From JAHFOW01 sp964370795 (GTDB lineage Bacteria; Planctomycetota; Brocadiia; Brocadiales; Brocadiaceae): a stretch of 15,117 bases of DNA. Position 1 is the first letter of the stretch. The number at the start of each line of letters is the position of its first letter. The position numbers and the translations under genes are program-made. A model generated the notes under the pieces. The model saw only the letters and a list, made by a program, of their open reading frames with translations, was not told where the DNA came from and did no database searches. The stretch is from NCBI GenBank assembly GCA_964370795.1, contig CAYJME010000062.1, positions 1-15,117 of the forward strand, in the 5' to 3' direction. Below, piece by piece: positions 8,056 to 15,009 of the stretch.

Positions 8056-10095
8056 ATGCCGGGTATCTATTGGAACCTTATTATACCGCTTGCCATCATT
8101 GTGGTGTTTGATATTACCTTATTTATATTGATTAAAGTAAAGGTAATTCAAAGGCTGAGACTGACAAGAAATCTGATTGTTGTACTTCTCGTTGTAACTC
8201 TTGTCCCAATTCTTTGTATAGTATTTACAAATGAAAGAAAGACATCCGCTATTATTTACATTAATGTTTGCAATAACTTAACCGCTACGGGGAAAACACG
8301 TACGTTGTTTTTAAACGAAAGATTAGAGGATGTTAAATCCGATGCGGAAAGCTTTGCAAAGCATGGTATTATTTTAGAATTTTTACAGCAGGTATCTCTT
8401 GAAAAGGCAAATAAGGCTGATTCTAATTTTATTTCGATGAAGAAAAACGTACAGGAACACTTAAATCGAATGTTAAGTACGGGTGAATATGAGGATATCA
8501 TGCTGGTTTCTGCTGAAGGAAGAATAGAATTAACTGGCACAAATCACAGACATACAGAAGAAACAGGCATTGATATTTCATCAGAAAACTATTTCAAACA
8601 AGGCAAAGAAAAGACCTATTTTACCGACCTGTTTTACAATAAATTTTCCGATGCAAATCTTATGTATATAATAACGCCTTGTTTAGACAGAGGCGGCAAG
8701 TTTGTTGGATGCGTTATGGTTGAAATGAATATGAAAAAAATTAACGAAGTACTGGTTAATAGAGAAGGTCTGGGAGAATCCGGTGAGACATACCTTGTAA
8801 ATCGGGAGAAGTTTATAGTATCTGAATCTCGTTTTCAGAAAGACGCAGTACTCAAGGTCAGAGTAGATACCCGTGGGGTAAATGAAGGTTTAACCGGGCA
8901 AAGTGGTCTTGCTATATATCCCGATTACAGGAATATTCCGGTAATAGGCGCATGGAATCCTGTAAAATATACACATTGGGTTTTATTGGCAGAGATTGAT
9001 GAAAAAGAAGCATTTGCATCGCTCCGGGCGAACAGGATAAATCAAATCATATTTGTGTCGGTAGCCGGCGTTTTGGTGATCATTATTGCTATTTTTTCAG
9101 CACGCGCCACGATAAAACCAGTGCATGCCCTCATCGATATCTCCAGACATATAAAAGACGGCGAATTGAATCAAAAGGTGAAGATAAAAAGTTTTGACGA
9201 GATTGGTATCTTGATAGATGTGTTTAATGTAATGATAGAAAATATGTGTTTCTTAATTAAACAATGCCAGGATTCCATAATGCGTATTTCTGCCGTTTCT
9301 GCTGAAATATTGTCTACCACGGAAGAACAATCAAGCGGTACAACAGAGCTGGCAGCCTCTACGACTGAGATAACGGCAACAATCGATGAACTTTCCAGTT
9401 CCGCAAAACAAATTGCGGTTAATGCGGAATCCGTAGCAACGGTAGCTAAGAATTTAGAGGTTACAGGACTTCAGGGTACAGAATCTGTATCGGCTTCCGT
9501 TCGTATTATGGGAGATGTTAAAGAGATGACAAAGGATAGCGCGAGCGGAATACTTTCGCTCAGTGAAAAATCACAGAAGATTGGGAGTGTCCTCGATATC
9601 ATCAAAGGCGTCGCCGAAGAAACACATTTATTGGCATTAAACGCCTCAATAGAAGCATCCTCTGCCGGTGAGTTTGGTAAGCGGTTTGGTGTGGTGGCAT
9701 CCGAAGTAAGAAGGCTTGCAGAACGTACAAAAGCATCAGCAGAAGAAATCAAAGGTATTATTTCTGAAATTTACACAGCAACCAACGCAGCAGTGTTAAC
9801 AACGGAACAGAACGTGAAGAATGTGGAAAAAGGTGCAGAAATTACTCAAAAGGCAGGGCAATCGATTGAGGCAATTTTGAATTTAATAACACAAACAGCA
9901 GATGCCTCGAATCAGATTGTTATGGCAACACAACAACAAAAGACCGCCACAGAGCAAGTAGCATTGACCATGAGGGAGATATCGGAAGTAGTAAAACAGA
10001 CGGCATCGGGATTAAAACAATCTACGGCTGCCGTTGCTGAATTGAATAAATTGGCGGATGAGCTTAAAGAGACAGTTAAGAAGTTTAAGACATAA
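8056..10095 (+). CDS. Methyl-accepting chemotaxis protein, dCache type
   Basis: Transmembrane chemoreceptor that would control CheA through a cytoplasmic four-helix signalling tip. Seen in 679 residues: two N-terminal hydrophobic helices (about 7-27 and 39-57) separated by a basic loop, and a large extracytoplasmic sensor (about 60-325) of dCache type ending in GAWNPVKYTHWVLLAEID. A third membrane helix (331-348), a HAMP domain (about 350-403) and a long coiled-coil signalling domain follow. Its hairpin tip reads LLALNASIEASSAGEFGKRFG (525-545, written without gaps here only to show the end of the tip), followed by VVASEVRRLAERT (546-558). The basic loop predicts an outside N-terminus and three membrane spans, one more than classic receptors. 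No CheR-docking pentapeptide is visible at the C-terminus. AGGAG lies before the ATG inside the end of the ligase gene, and the 2-base spacing implies translational coupling. The ligand is unknown. Confidence 0.93.
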   Translation: MPGIYWNLIIPLAIIVVFDITLFILIKVKVIQRLRLTRNLIVVLLVVTLVPILCIVFTNERKTSAIIYINVCNNLTATGKTRTLFLNERLEDVKSDAESFAKHGIILEFLQQVSLEKANKADSNFISMKKNVQEHLNRMLSTGEYEDIMLVSAEGRIELTGTNHRHTEETGIDISSENYFKQGKEKTYFTDLFYNKFSDANLMYIITPCLDRGGKFVGCVMVEMNMKKINEVLVNREGLGESGETYLVNREKFIVSESRFQKDAVLKVRVDTRGVNEGLTGQSGLAIYPDYRNIPVIGAWNPVKYTHWVLLAEIDEKEAFASLRANRINQIIFVSVAGVLVIIIAIFSARATIKPVHALIDISRHIKDGELNQKVKIKSFDEIGILIDVFNVMIENMCFLIKQCQDSIMRISAVSAEILSTTEEQSSGTTELAASTTEITATIDELSSSAKQIAVNAESVATVAKNLEVTGLQGTESVSASVRIMGDVKEMTKDSASGILSLSEKSQKIGSVLDIIKGVAEETHLLALNASIEASSAGEFGKRFGVVASEVRRLAERTKASAEEIKGIISEIYTATNAAVLTTEQNVKNVEKGAEITQKAGQSIEAILNLITQTADASNQIVMATQQQKTATEQVALTMREISEVVKQTASGLKQSTAAVAELNKLADELKETVKKFKT

Positions 10096-10109
10096 GAAGA
10101 AACAAGAAG

Positions 10110-10199
10110 ATGGGGAAATATATTCAGGATAAGGCGGTAGGCAAGGGAACGACATTCAAGATATATTGGCCGGTGATTGAATCTAAAGAAAAATGGTAA
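10110..10199 (+). pseudogene. Relic of a histidine kinase C-terminus
   Basis: A 29-codon open frame starting 14 bases after the chemoreceptor stop ends in VGKGTTFKIYWPVIESKEKW. This matches the last part of the HATPase domain of sensor histidine kinases (the GKGTTF.IY.P pattern that forms the final G-box and strand, just before the protein end). The preceding residues GKYIQDKA resemble a degraded G-G-x-I-x-V strand. The rest of the kinase is absent, since the chemoreceptor ends immediately upstream. I therefore infer a deletion that removed a kinase formerly downstream of, or fused near, the receptor. A chance match or an expressed micropeptide is possible; only weak purine-rich sequence precedes its ATG. 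Confidence 0.45.
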
Positions 10200-10253
10200 A
10201 GAAATATATGATGCAATAAAGAAGATAAGAAAGATTAAACATTGAACAAACAA

Positions 10254-10733
10254 TTATGATAGGTTTGCTTGTTGGTATATATTGCTAAAATTATCGAAAT
10301 AATCTGTCGATATAATCTTCCACTGCTGTTTCCGTCCCCGTATCTTCTTATCATAGATACTTATCACCCAAATAGATAAAATAAATAGGAGAAACCCACA
10401 AGAAACCATTCTTACATTTGGCGCACCTGGATAAAGAAAGTGCATTTTTTGTCCCAGTAAACTTCCTGCTATTATACTGATAAGGGGCAAAACCAGAATA
10501 AGTAAGATACTTTTATACGGAGACGACTTAATTATTTCTAATGTTACCTGTTGACCCACGCGCAAACCGGGGATTGTATGTACCTCTAAAAGATGCTGGG
10601 TATTTTCTCCACCCGTACAAACGCCGCAACTTTTACACTCTTTTGAATTTGGCCTTTCTCTTTCAACCAGGGCGCGATTGTTATGTATATATTTTACAGT
10701 GCCGCTTTCTCTTACGAGCTCTTGTTTAAACAT
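10254..10733 (-). CDS. RseC/MucC-family (SoxR-reducing) membrane protein
   Basis: Small inner-membrane protein of the RseC/MucC family, known elsewhere as a modulator of sigma-E signalling and a part of the Rsx SoxR-reducing system. Seen in 159 residues: an N-terminal beta-rich part with the family's cysteine cluster C33-x2-C36-x2-C39, then two hydrophobic helices (about 74-94 and 108-126) and a basic/polar tail. The length is typical. The conserved VGQQVTLEI-type segment precedes the first helix, as in the family. It starts 17 bases after the stop of the HU/IHF-type gene on the same strand, which implies an operon. No strong Shine-Dalgarno sequence is visible, which would fit coupled translation. 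No rnf/rsx, rpoE or rseA gene is in the window, so its partner here is unknown. The cysteine cluster might bind a metal or iron-sulfur centre; that is inference. Confidence 0.8.
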   Translation of the reverse strand: MFKQELVRESGTVKYIHNNRALVERERPNSKECKSCGVCTGGENTQHLLEVHTIPGLRVGQQVTLEIIKSSPYKSILLILVLPLISIIAGSLLGQKMHFLYPGAPNVRMVSCGFLLFILSIWVISIYDKKIRGRKQQWKIISTDYFDNFSNIYQQANLS

Positions 10734-10750
10734 ACCGACTCACGAATTAT

Positions 10751-11068
10751 TTAAGTACTCTGAGATGGTTGTTGGTCTGAAACGCCATTACCAACCTTCT
10801 CCCGCATTAATTTACCAACTTTAAAAACTACTACATTTTTAGCAGGTACATATGCAACCTCACCTGTTCTGGGATTTCTCGCCTTTCTGGCGGCGCGTTG
10901 ACGTATTTCAAATACTCCAAAATCACGTAATTCAATGCGATTGCCCTGGGCAAGCTCTGTAATGATTTCGTCTAAAAACATCTGAATCGTTTTTTTTACG
11001 ATCATATGCGTATTATCTGTTCTTCGTGCAATCTTTTCACAGAGGTCCCTTTTTGTCGTTGTTTGCAT
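10751..11068 (-). CDS. HU/IHF-type nucleoid DNA-binding protein
   Basis: Dimeric DNA-bending protein of the HU/IHF family, acting in nucleoid organisation and in architecture of regulatory or replication complexes. Seen in 105 residues: an N-terminal helical dimer part (about 1-45), the IELRDFGVFEI turn (45-55), and the beta-arm motif ARNPRTGE (63-70) with the intercalating proline P66. After it comes the closing VVVFKVGKLMRE. A short polar tail of about 12 residues follows the usual end. The extended arm context and length make it closer to IHF-like paralogues than to minimal HU, but which subunit it is cannot be said. AGGAG about 8 bases before the ATG supports the start. An RseC-family gene follows 17 bases downstream. 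A dyad and a -10-like box lie upstream. Confidence 0.93.
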   Translation of the reverse strand: MQTTTKRDLCEKIARRTDNTHMIVKKTIQMFLDEIITELAQGNRIELRDFGVFEIRQRAARKARNPRTGEVAYVPAKNVVVFKVGKLMREKVGNGVSDQQPSQST

Positions 11069-11105
11069 TAGTATTCTCCTTTTTTACAATAAAATGTAAG
11101 CGGCA

Positions 11106-11135
11106 ATTTTAGAAAAATCCATGCGGGTATGGATT
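11106..11135 (-). promoter_or_regulatory. Putative HU-gene promoter with dyad
   Basis: On the minus strand TAAAAT (11106-11111) matches the -10 consensus at five of six positions, about 38 bases before the HU/IHF start. Where the -35 box should be lies a perfect 7-bp dyad, AATCCAT-N6-ATGGATT (11116-11135), with no good -35 match. A regulator binding this dyad could replace or block -35 contact. The sequence features are seen; the promoter role is inferred. Confidence 0.35.
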
Positions 11136-11321
11136 AATGAAACAAAAACCACCCCCTGGTTGTAGAAATTTTCTGTGGATTGAAAACCGGCTTTTTAGTC
11201 TTAACTGATTTCCAGCCTTAATACTTATGAATAGTTGGACATATTATCAATTCACAAGATTAATGTCAATACGTTTTTAACACTTTTCAACGTCTTAATT
11301 TGATGTTTAGGAAATTCAAAC
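11136..11321. other. Central part of 333-base intergenic gap
   Basis: The gap between the divergent HU/IHF-type gene and rpmH (11069-11401) holds the HU-side dyad and -10 box at one end and the rpmH promoter and ribosome binding site at the other. In the central stretch I see AT-rich sequence without a convincing open frame, tRNA-like fold, terminator or repeat. Confidence 0.5.
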
Positions 11322-11349
11322 TTGACATTGGATGAATAAATGTGATATT
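11322..11349 (+). promoter_or_regulatory. rpmH promoter (extended -10)
   Basis: A perfect -35 box TTGACA (11322-11327) is followed after 16 bases by GATATT (11344-11349), four of six to the -10 consensus. It is preceded by TGT, giving the TGn extended -10. The predicted transcription start falls about 45 bases before the rpmH ATG. This is one of the two best sigma-70-type promoters in the window. Confidence 0.65.
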
Positions 11350-11401
11350 GTAATTTACTTTAATTTTGGATTGGGCGTGTGATATTTCAGGAGGATAAAA
11401 A

Positions 11402-11539
11402 ATGAAGGTAAAAATAAGAAAAAGTTCGATAAAGCATAAAAGGATGTGTGGTTTTCGCAAGCGGATGCAAACAAAGGGAGGCCGTGCCATCATAAACAGA
11501 AGAAGAAGAATCGGCAGAAGACCGTTGCTTGATGTTTAG
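11402..11539 (+). CDS. rpmH: Ribosomal protein bL34
   Basis: A 45-residue, very basic protein matching large-subunit ribosomal protein bL34. The core KHKRMCGFRKRMQTKGGRA (11-29, 19 residues) aligns with the family pattern K.KR..GFR.RM.T..GR. The tail NRRRRIGRRPLLDV matches the family's R-R-x-K/R-G-R ending. Length is normal (44-46 residues typical). The N-terminus MKVKIRKSSI differs from the common MKRTYQPS start, and Cys replaces the usual His before GF. AGGAGG (11389-11394) stands 7 bases before the ATG. The gene has its own promoter and is closed by a strong bidirectional terminator. The usual neighbours rnpA, yidD, yidC and dnaA are absent; the next gene is a convergent ferredoxin. The gene is easily missed because it is so short. 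Confidence 0.93.
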   Translation: MKVKIRKSSIKHKRMCGFRKRMQTKGGRAIINRRRRIGRRPLLDV

Positions 11540-11550
11540 CAGGAAAAGAG

Positions 11551-11591
11551 AAAGACCTTAATTATCATTGGAGCAGATAATTAAGGTCTTT
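11551..11591. terminator. Bidirectional terminator rpmH / ferredoxin
   Basis: AAAGACCTTAATTATC (11551-11566) and its exact complement (11576-11591) form a perfect 16-bp stem with a 9-base loop. The A-rich foot on one side and T-rich foot on the other serve both directions. It lies 11 bases after the rpmH stop and 17 bases beyond the stop of the convergent ferredoxin gene, so it can end both transcripts. Confidence 0.88.
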
Positions 11592-11608
11592 ATAATATAA
11601 ATAGAGAA

Positions 11609-11797
11609 TTAATCCTCGATTGAAATCGCTTCCACCGGGCACTCATCAGCGGCCTGTTTACAGGTATCTTCATATTCTGCAGGCACATCACCCTTTATAG
11701 CAACAGCAACATCGCCTTTCATTGAATAAACTTCAGGACATGTCTGAGTGCAAAGTTCACAACCAGTACAAACGTCAGCATCGACTTTTGCGCGCAT
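11609..11797 (-). CDS. Single [4Fe-4S] ferredoxin
   Basis: A 62-residue soluble electron carrier of the single-cluster ferredoxin type found in Thermotoga, Desulfovibrio and others. Seen: C10-x2-C13-x2-C16-x3-C20-P near the N-terminus, then C46 and C53-P near the end. By family precedent C10, C13, C16 and C53 bind the [4Fe-4S] cluster. C20 and C46 sit where related proteins form a disulfide or once held a second cluster. The protein is acidic, as expected. AAGGAG about 8 bases before the ATG fixes the start, and a near-consensus promoter lies just upstream. It is monocistronic, ending at the shared terminator with rpmH. The redox partners are not evident from the neighbours; a link to the RseC-family protein or to TldD/TldE is not supported. 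Confidence 0.95.
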   Translation of the reverse strand: MRAKVDADVCTGCELCTQTCPEVYSMKGDVAVAIKGDVPAEYEDTCKQAADECPVEAISIED

Positions 11798-11823
11798 GGC
11801 TTATCTCCTTATGTTGATGATAA

Positions 11824-11852
11824 AATATAAAACTAGATAACGTTTTTGTTAA
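11824..11852 (-). promoter_or_regulatory. Ferredoxin promoter
   Basis: On the minus strand TTAACA (11847-11852, five of six to -35) is followed by exactly 17 bases and TATATT (11824-11829, five of six to -10). The predicted start of transcription is about 20 bases before the ferredoxin ATG, leaving a short leader with the AAGGAG site. It suggests strong, simple expression. Confidence 0.7.
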
Positions 11853-11920
11853 TATTTGTGCATGTTTGCTTCGTACACAAAGTATTATAAAAAATTAAAT
11901 CAAAAAAAACAATACATAAT

Positions 11921-13390
11921 TTAACCAATAAACATGGAGATATTGTCCAGTTTTACGCCTTGGACGGCAATCTCAGGCGCCAGTACAACCTCATCGCCTC
12001 CCCACATAAACGTTTGTTTTTTTTCTCTGGATATTGCAATAATGTTGTTTAATATCTCCATAATGTTGTTGTTGATTCTTACCGTATTGGGTTTCAGTGG
12101 ACTTACGATTTTTCCACCCTTTACTAAATACGAATCTGCAATAATAGTGCTGGTGAAATCTCCGGCTGCAAGGCCATTGATAGGATACGTGTACCATATC
12201 CTTCCGATATAAATTCCGTTATTAATTTTTGACAACAAGTCGTGACCCGGTATTTCCTCTTTACCTTCTATTACGATATTTGTTGGACATATTTTGGGTT
12301 GTACCATGTGATGTCTGCTGCTGTTGTAATAGCGAAATCCATTTCGTGGAATAAAAGCGGTGAAGAGATTCTCTAATTTTTTGGAAAGGTAGTTATTTGC
12401 AAGGAAACCCACAAGGAGTCCCTGATAAATGAGGTCGGTCCTTCCTGTCGGAATACCCTCACAGGAAATTTTTCTGCTGCCAATAGCGCCCTTTATTGTA
12501 CCATCGTCATAAACATTTAAGTGACTGGATGCAACCTTTTGCCCCAGTTTCCTGAGAAATGGAGTGTCGGATGTATTCAGAGAAGAAAGATTTAAGGCTG
12601 GTATTACAATATTGGTAAATAAATCTGTTACGGGCTGTCCTCCGAGGATAACGTTGTAGGTACCAGAGGGTATCCTTTCTCCCCCAATAGTCTTGATAGC
12701 GCTTTCGGCTGATTCTCGCCCGGCCTCTTCCGGGTTAAAACTGCACAGATGGGTAGTGGCTGTCCAGCCCGTGCCTTTTACCCCTTCCTTTTCAATCATG
12801 GAGGTTATGCTGGCCGTGAGGATGGTTGATTCATCGAACTCATCGATGCCCTTTGTACTGGCAATAGCCATACGTTCTTTTACGATAGAGATGTCGCCGC
12901 CGACAATAATTGATCTATTGAACTGTTTCTGATTATATTCCATGAACGCGCCTCTAAGCCCGCGCCACCCTAAATCAACGATTGTCTCGTCACTTATATC
13001 CATTACCCCGGGGTCGTGATAATTTTCCAACACAGGTTTTCCGGCAGGTAGGGGAAGTGACTTAAAATCAGGGTCGGATATTTTATTCCTTTTTGCCTTC
13101 CGGAACGCCTCCATGACACCCCGGTGTGTGATACTATTCGAGGAACTGCCATACCCTGTCTTTATCTCTTTACCACATTTAAAGACAACCAGTACACCAA
13201 TACCGCAAACCTGTGTCGACTTAGGTTCATGAACGCCATTACAGGGGATGTCTGACGTGTAGTTTAATCGTACCGTGATGTTTTCGTTCCATGATGCAAA
13301 GACCTCTGCATCAATGACGTCCTTCTGTTTTTTGATATAATCTATTCCGTTGCGAACACACAATTGAAGTTCTTGTATATGAATCATCAT
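11921..13390 (-). CDS. tldE: TldE/PmbA-family peptidase subunit
   Basis: Non-catalytic partner of the TldD/TldE metallopeptidase (PmbA family). In E. coli the pair trims the microcin B17 leader and degrades unfolded peptides such as CcdA. Seen in 489 residues: a divergent N-terminal domain, the central SFNPEEAGRESAESAI segment, and the SGTYNVILGGQPVTDLF block that is typical of the family start of the second domain. After it come the PALNLSSL and GLLVGFLANNYLSKKL stretches. No HExxxH motif is present, as expected for TldE. It is somewhat longer than common PmbA proteins (about 450). Its ATG overlaps the tldD stop as ATGA, with AGGA just upstream; a second ATG follows directly and gives better spacing. 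No RiPP precursor peptide is recognisable next to the pair. Confidence 0.93.
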   Translation of the reverse strand: MMIHIQELQLCVRNGIDYIKKQKDVIDAEVFASWNENITVRLNYTSDIPCNGVHEPKSTQVCGIGVLVVFKCGKEIKTGYGSSSNSITHRGVMEAFRKAKRNKISDPDFKSLPLPAGKPVLENYHDPGVMDISDETIVDLGWRGLRGAFMEYNQKQFNRSIIVGGDISIVKERMAIASTKGIDEFDESTILTASITSMIEKEGVKGTGWTATTHLCSFNPEEAGRESAESAIKTIGGERIPSGTYNVILGGQPVTDLFTNIVIPALNLSSLNTSDTPFLRKLGQKVASSHLNVYDDGTIKGAIGSRKISCEGIPTGRTDLIYQGLLVGFLANNYLSKKLENLFTAFIPRNGFRYYNSSRHHMVQPKICPTNIVIEGKEEIPGHDLLSKINNGIYIGRIWYTYPINGLAAGDFTSTIIADSYLVKGGKIVSPLKPNTVRINNNIMEILNNIIAISREKKQTFMWGGDEVVLAPEIAVQGVKLDNISMFIG

Positions 13391-14892
13391 AGTTCCTGGT
13401 GTCCTGTCAGTCTTGCCTTGGAGCGCAATGTAGGACCTCCGTTTCCAACCCGCATTGTTTGCATCGGTTGACCTTTACCACAGTTGGGTATGGGAAATAT
13501 GGCAAAGTCATTTCCCACGGCGTCAATATTCATTAAGAAGTCTTTAGAATCAGCCGTAATGCCGCCCTGTCGATATAATTTTTTAATCTGCCCGCCTTCT
13601 ATCTTATATACCTTTTGCGCAGAAATACGAAAATTCTCTCTCGATTCACTAATGGATGGAATACGATGGTTTACAATATAATATCCATCTTTTACCTCAG
13701 ATATGATATCGTGAGAATCATTATTTCCACTTGCGAAGACGGTATTGGTCATGCGCACGATGGGAGCATAGTGCGGCTCAATCGCTCTCATAGAGCCGTT
13801 TGGCGGTTGATTGAGGATTACTGCATATTCCCGTCCATTCATAAATTCTTTAAAAATTCCGTTTTCAATTAAATTTACCCTCCTTCCCGGTGTGCCTTCC
13901 GTATCGTATTTAAAATGTCCATAACCCGTTAAAGTTGGGTCTGAATAGGCAGTTACCAGGGGAGATGCTATTTGTTTTCCCACTTCATTGTCTTGAAAGT
14001 CTCGAAACAACCATGAACGGCCTGCATAAGCGGTTTCCAGTTTTAACGCGCGGTCAGCTTCCGTTGGATGGCCTACAATTTCGTGTACCAGGAGCGCATT
14101 AAAATGCGGATTGGTTACCACCACGACAGGTTCATTGGTGGCTTTGAGAAATTCCGCATCGATAAGTTCCAGGGTCTCACCTGCTCTTTGTAATGCAAAA
14201 TCATGAAGCGATTGCTTATAAACATTGCACCCTTTGAGGGCTTCCCAGCCGCGAATGTCTCCCAGATAATCATAACAGGTTTCAGGAGTCTCGCCCTTCT
14301 TCTGTGCTACGACAAATACCAGCCCCTGGCTAAGCGCATATGATTGATCAATGCATGCGCCTTCGGTACTGCAAAAGAGCTCTCTCTGTATGCCGGTATG
14401 TATATCAATATGGGTATGCCGCACATCTTCGCTCATGGCGCGCATTTCATGTGAAGTTTTTATTGCAAGGCTGAGCATTTCCTTAAGAGATACCTGGCGA
14501 GGGTCATCATCAAAAACAGCATGAACGGTATCTTTTACAACATTGATCTTTGCGAGGTTTACTGCCGTAAGCGCTGGAGCAATCGATTTAAACTCGGCCT
14601 TTTTCTTCGCATTGGCAAGGGCTCTTGCCAATGCCCTGTTTATTCCATAGGTAAGTGTTTTCTGAATAGTTTTTGGATTTGACGCAGTCTCTCCAACCGG
14701 TTGGCCATAAAATCCCCATGAGCTCATTTCGCCAGCCAGTAACCGAATCCCAAAAGAAATAGAGGCATCTTCGCCAATCCCCCGGGCCTTACCATCTTCA
14801 GCGCTGGCGTTTTTTGCTTCCTGGATACCGAGTCTGATGTCGGCATACCTGCAATTTTTTAAAGAAGCGGCTTGTTGTATAACCTGTAACAC
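13387..14892 (-). CDS. tldD: TldD metallopeptidase subunit
   Basis: Catalytic subunit of the TldD/TldE zinc peptidase. Seen in 501 residues: an N-terminal domain with the ADIRLG segment near residue 20, and the zinc site HEIVGH (H270, E271, H275; the family's HExxxH) followed by PTEAD. Downstream are LVTAYSDPTLTGYGHFKYDTEG-like sequence (listed here only in part: TLTGYGHFKYDTEG), the EFMNGREYA stretch and a C-terminal IEGGQIKKLYRQGG region. The zinc-binding residues are intact, so activity is expected. Length is near the family's 450-500. The annotated start is GTG with AAGGGG close upstream. The reading frame stays open for another 21 codons and a better Shine-Dalgarno sequence, AGGGAG, lies at 14948-14953, so the start is uncertain. 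tldE follows with a 4-base overlap, making a coupled operon. Confidence 0.93.
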   Translation of the reverse strand: MLQVIQQAASLKNCRYADIRLGIQEAKNASAEDGKARGIGEDASISFGIRLLAGEMSSWGFYGQPVGETASNPKTIQKTLTYGINRALARALANAKKKAEFKSIAPALTAVNLAKINVVKDTVHAVFDDDPRQVSLKEMLSLAIKTSHEMRAMSEDVRHTHIDIHTGIQRELFCSTEGACIDQSYALSQGLVFVVAQKKGETPETCYDYLGDIRGWEALKGCNVYKQSLHDFALQRAGETLELIDAEFLKATNEPVVVVTNPHFNALLVHEIVGHPTEADRALKLETAYAGRSWLFRDFQDNEVGKQIASPLVTAYSDPTLTGYGHFKYDTEGTPGRRVNLIENGIFKEFMNGREYAVILNQPPNGSMRAIEPHYAPIVRMTNTVFASGNNDSHDIISEVKDGYYIVNHRIPSISESRENFRISAQKVYKIEGGQIKKLYRQGGITADSKDFLMNIDAVGNDFAIFPIPNCGKGQPMQTMRVGNGGPTLRSKARLTGHQEL

Positions 14893-14947
14893 TGTCCCCT
14901 TGAGCGCCTCTATAAGTTCAACCTTAATACGACCTACGATGGATATT

Positions 14948-14953
14948 CTCCCT
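14948..14953 (-). promoter_or_regulatory. Strong SD-like site upstream of tldD
   Basis: AGGGAG on the minus strand sits 56 bases before the GTG start of tldD and 7 bases before an in-frame ATC codon (14938-14940). No ATG, GTG or TTG lies at the right distance. It may be a chance match, or mark an N-terminally extended TldD using a rare start codon. Confidence 0.25.
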
Positions 14954-15009
14954 TAAAATATTGTATATCCGACATTTTGTATCAATTTAGTCTTTTGAAA
15001 AATTTATCA

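Noticed and set aside
11136..11321. Possible small RNA or riboswitch in the gap before rpmH
   Set aside because: I found no stable fold, terminator or known aptamer motif, only AT-rich sequence.
11287..11493. 68-codon minus-strand frame over the rpmH region
   Set aside because: Antisense to rpmH and its promoter; the bL34 match and strong plus-strand signals exclude it.
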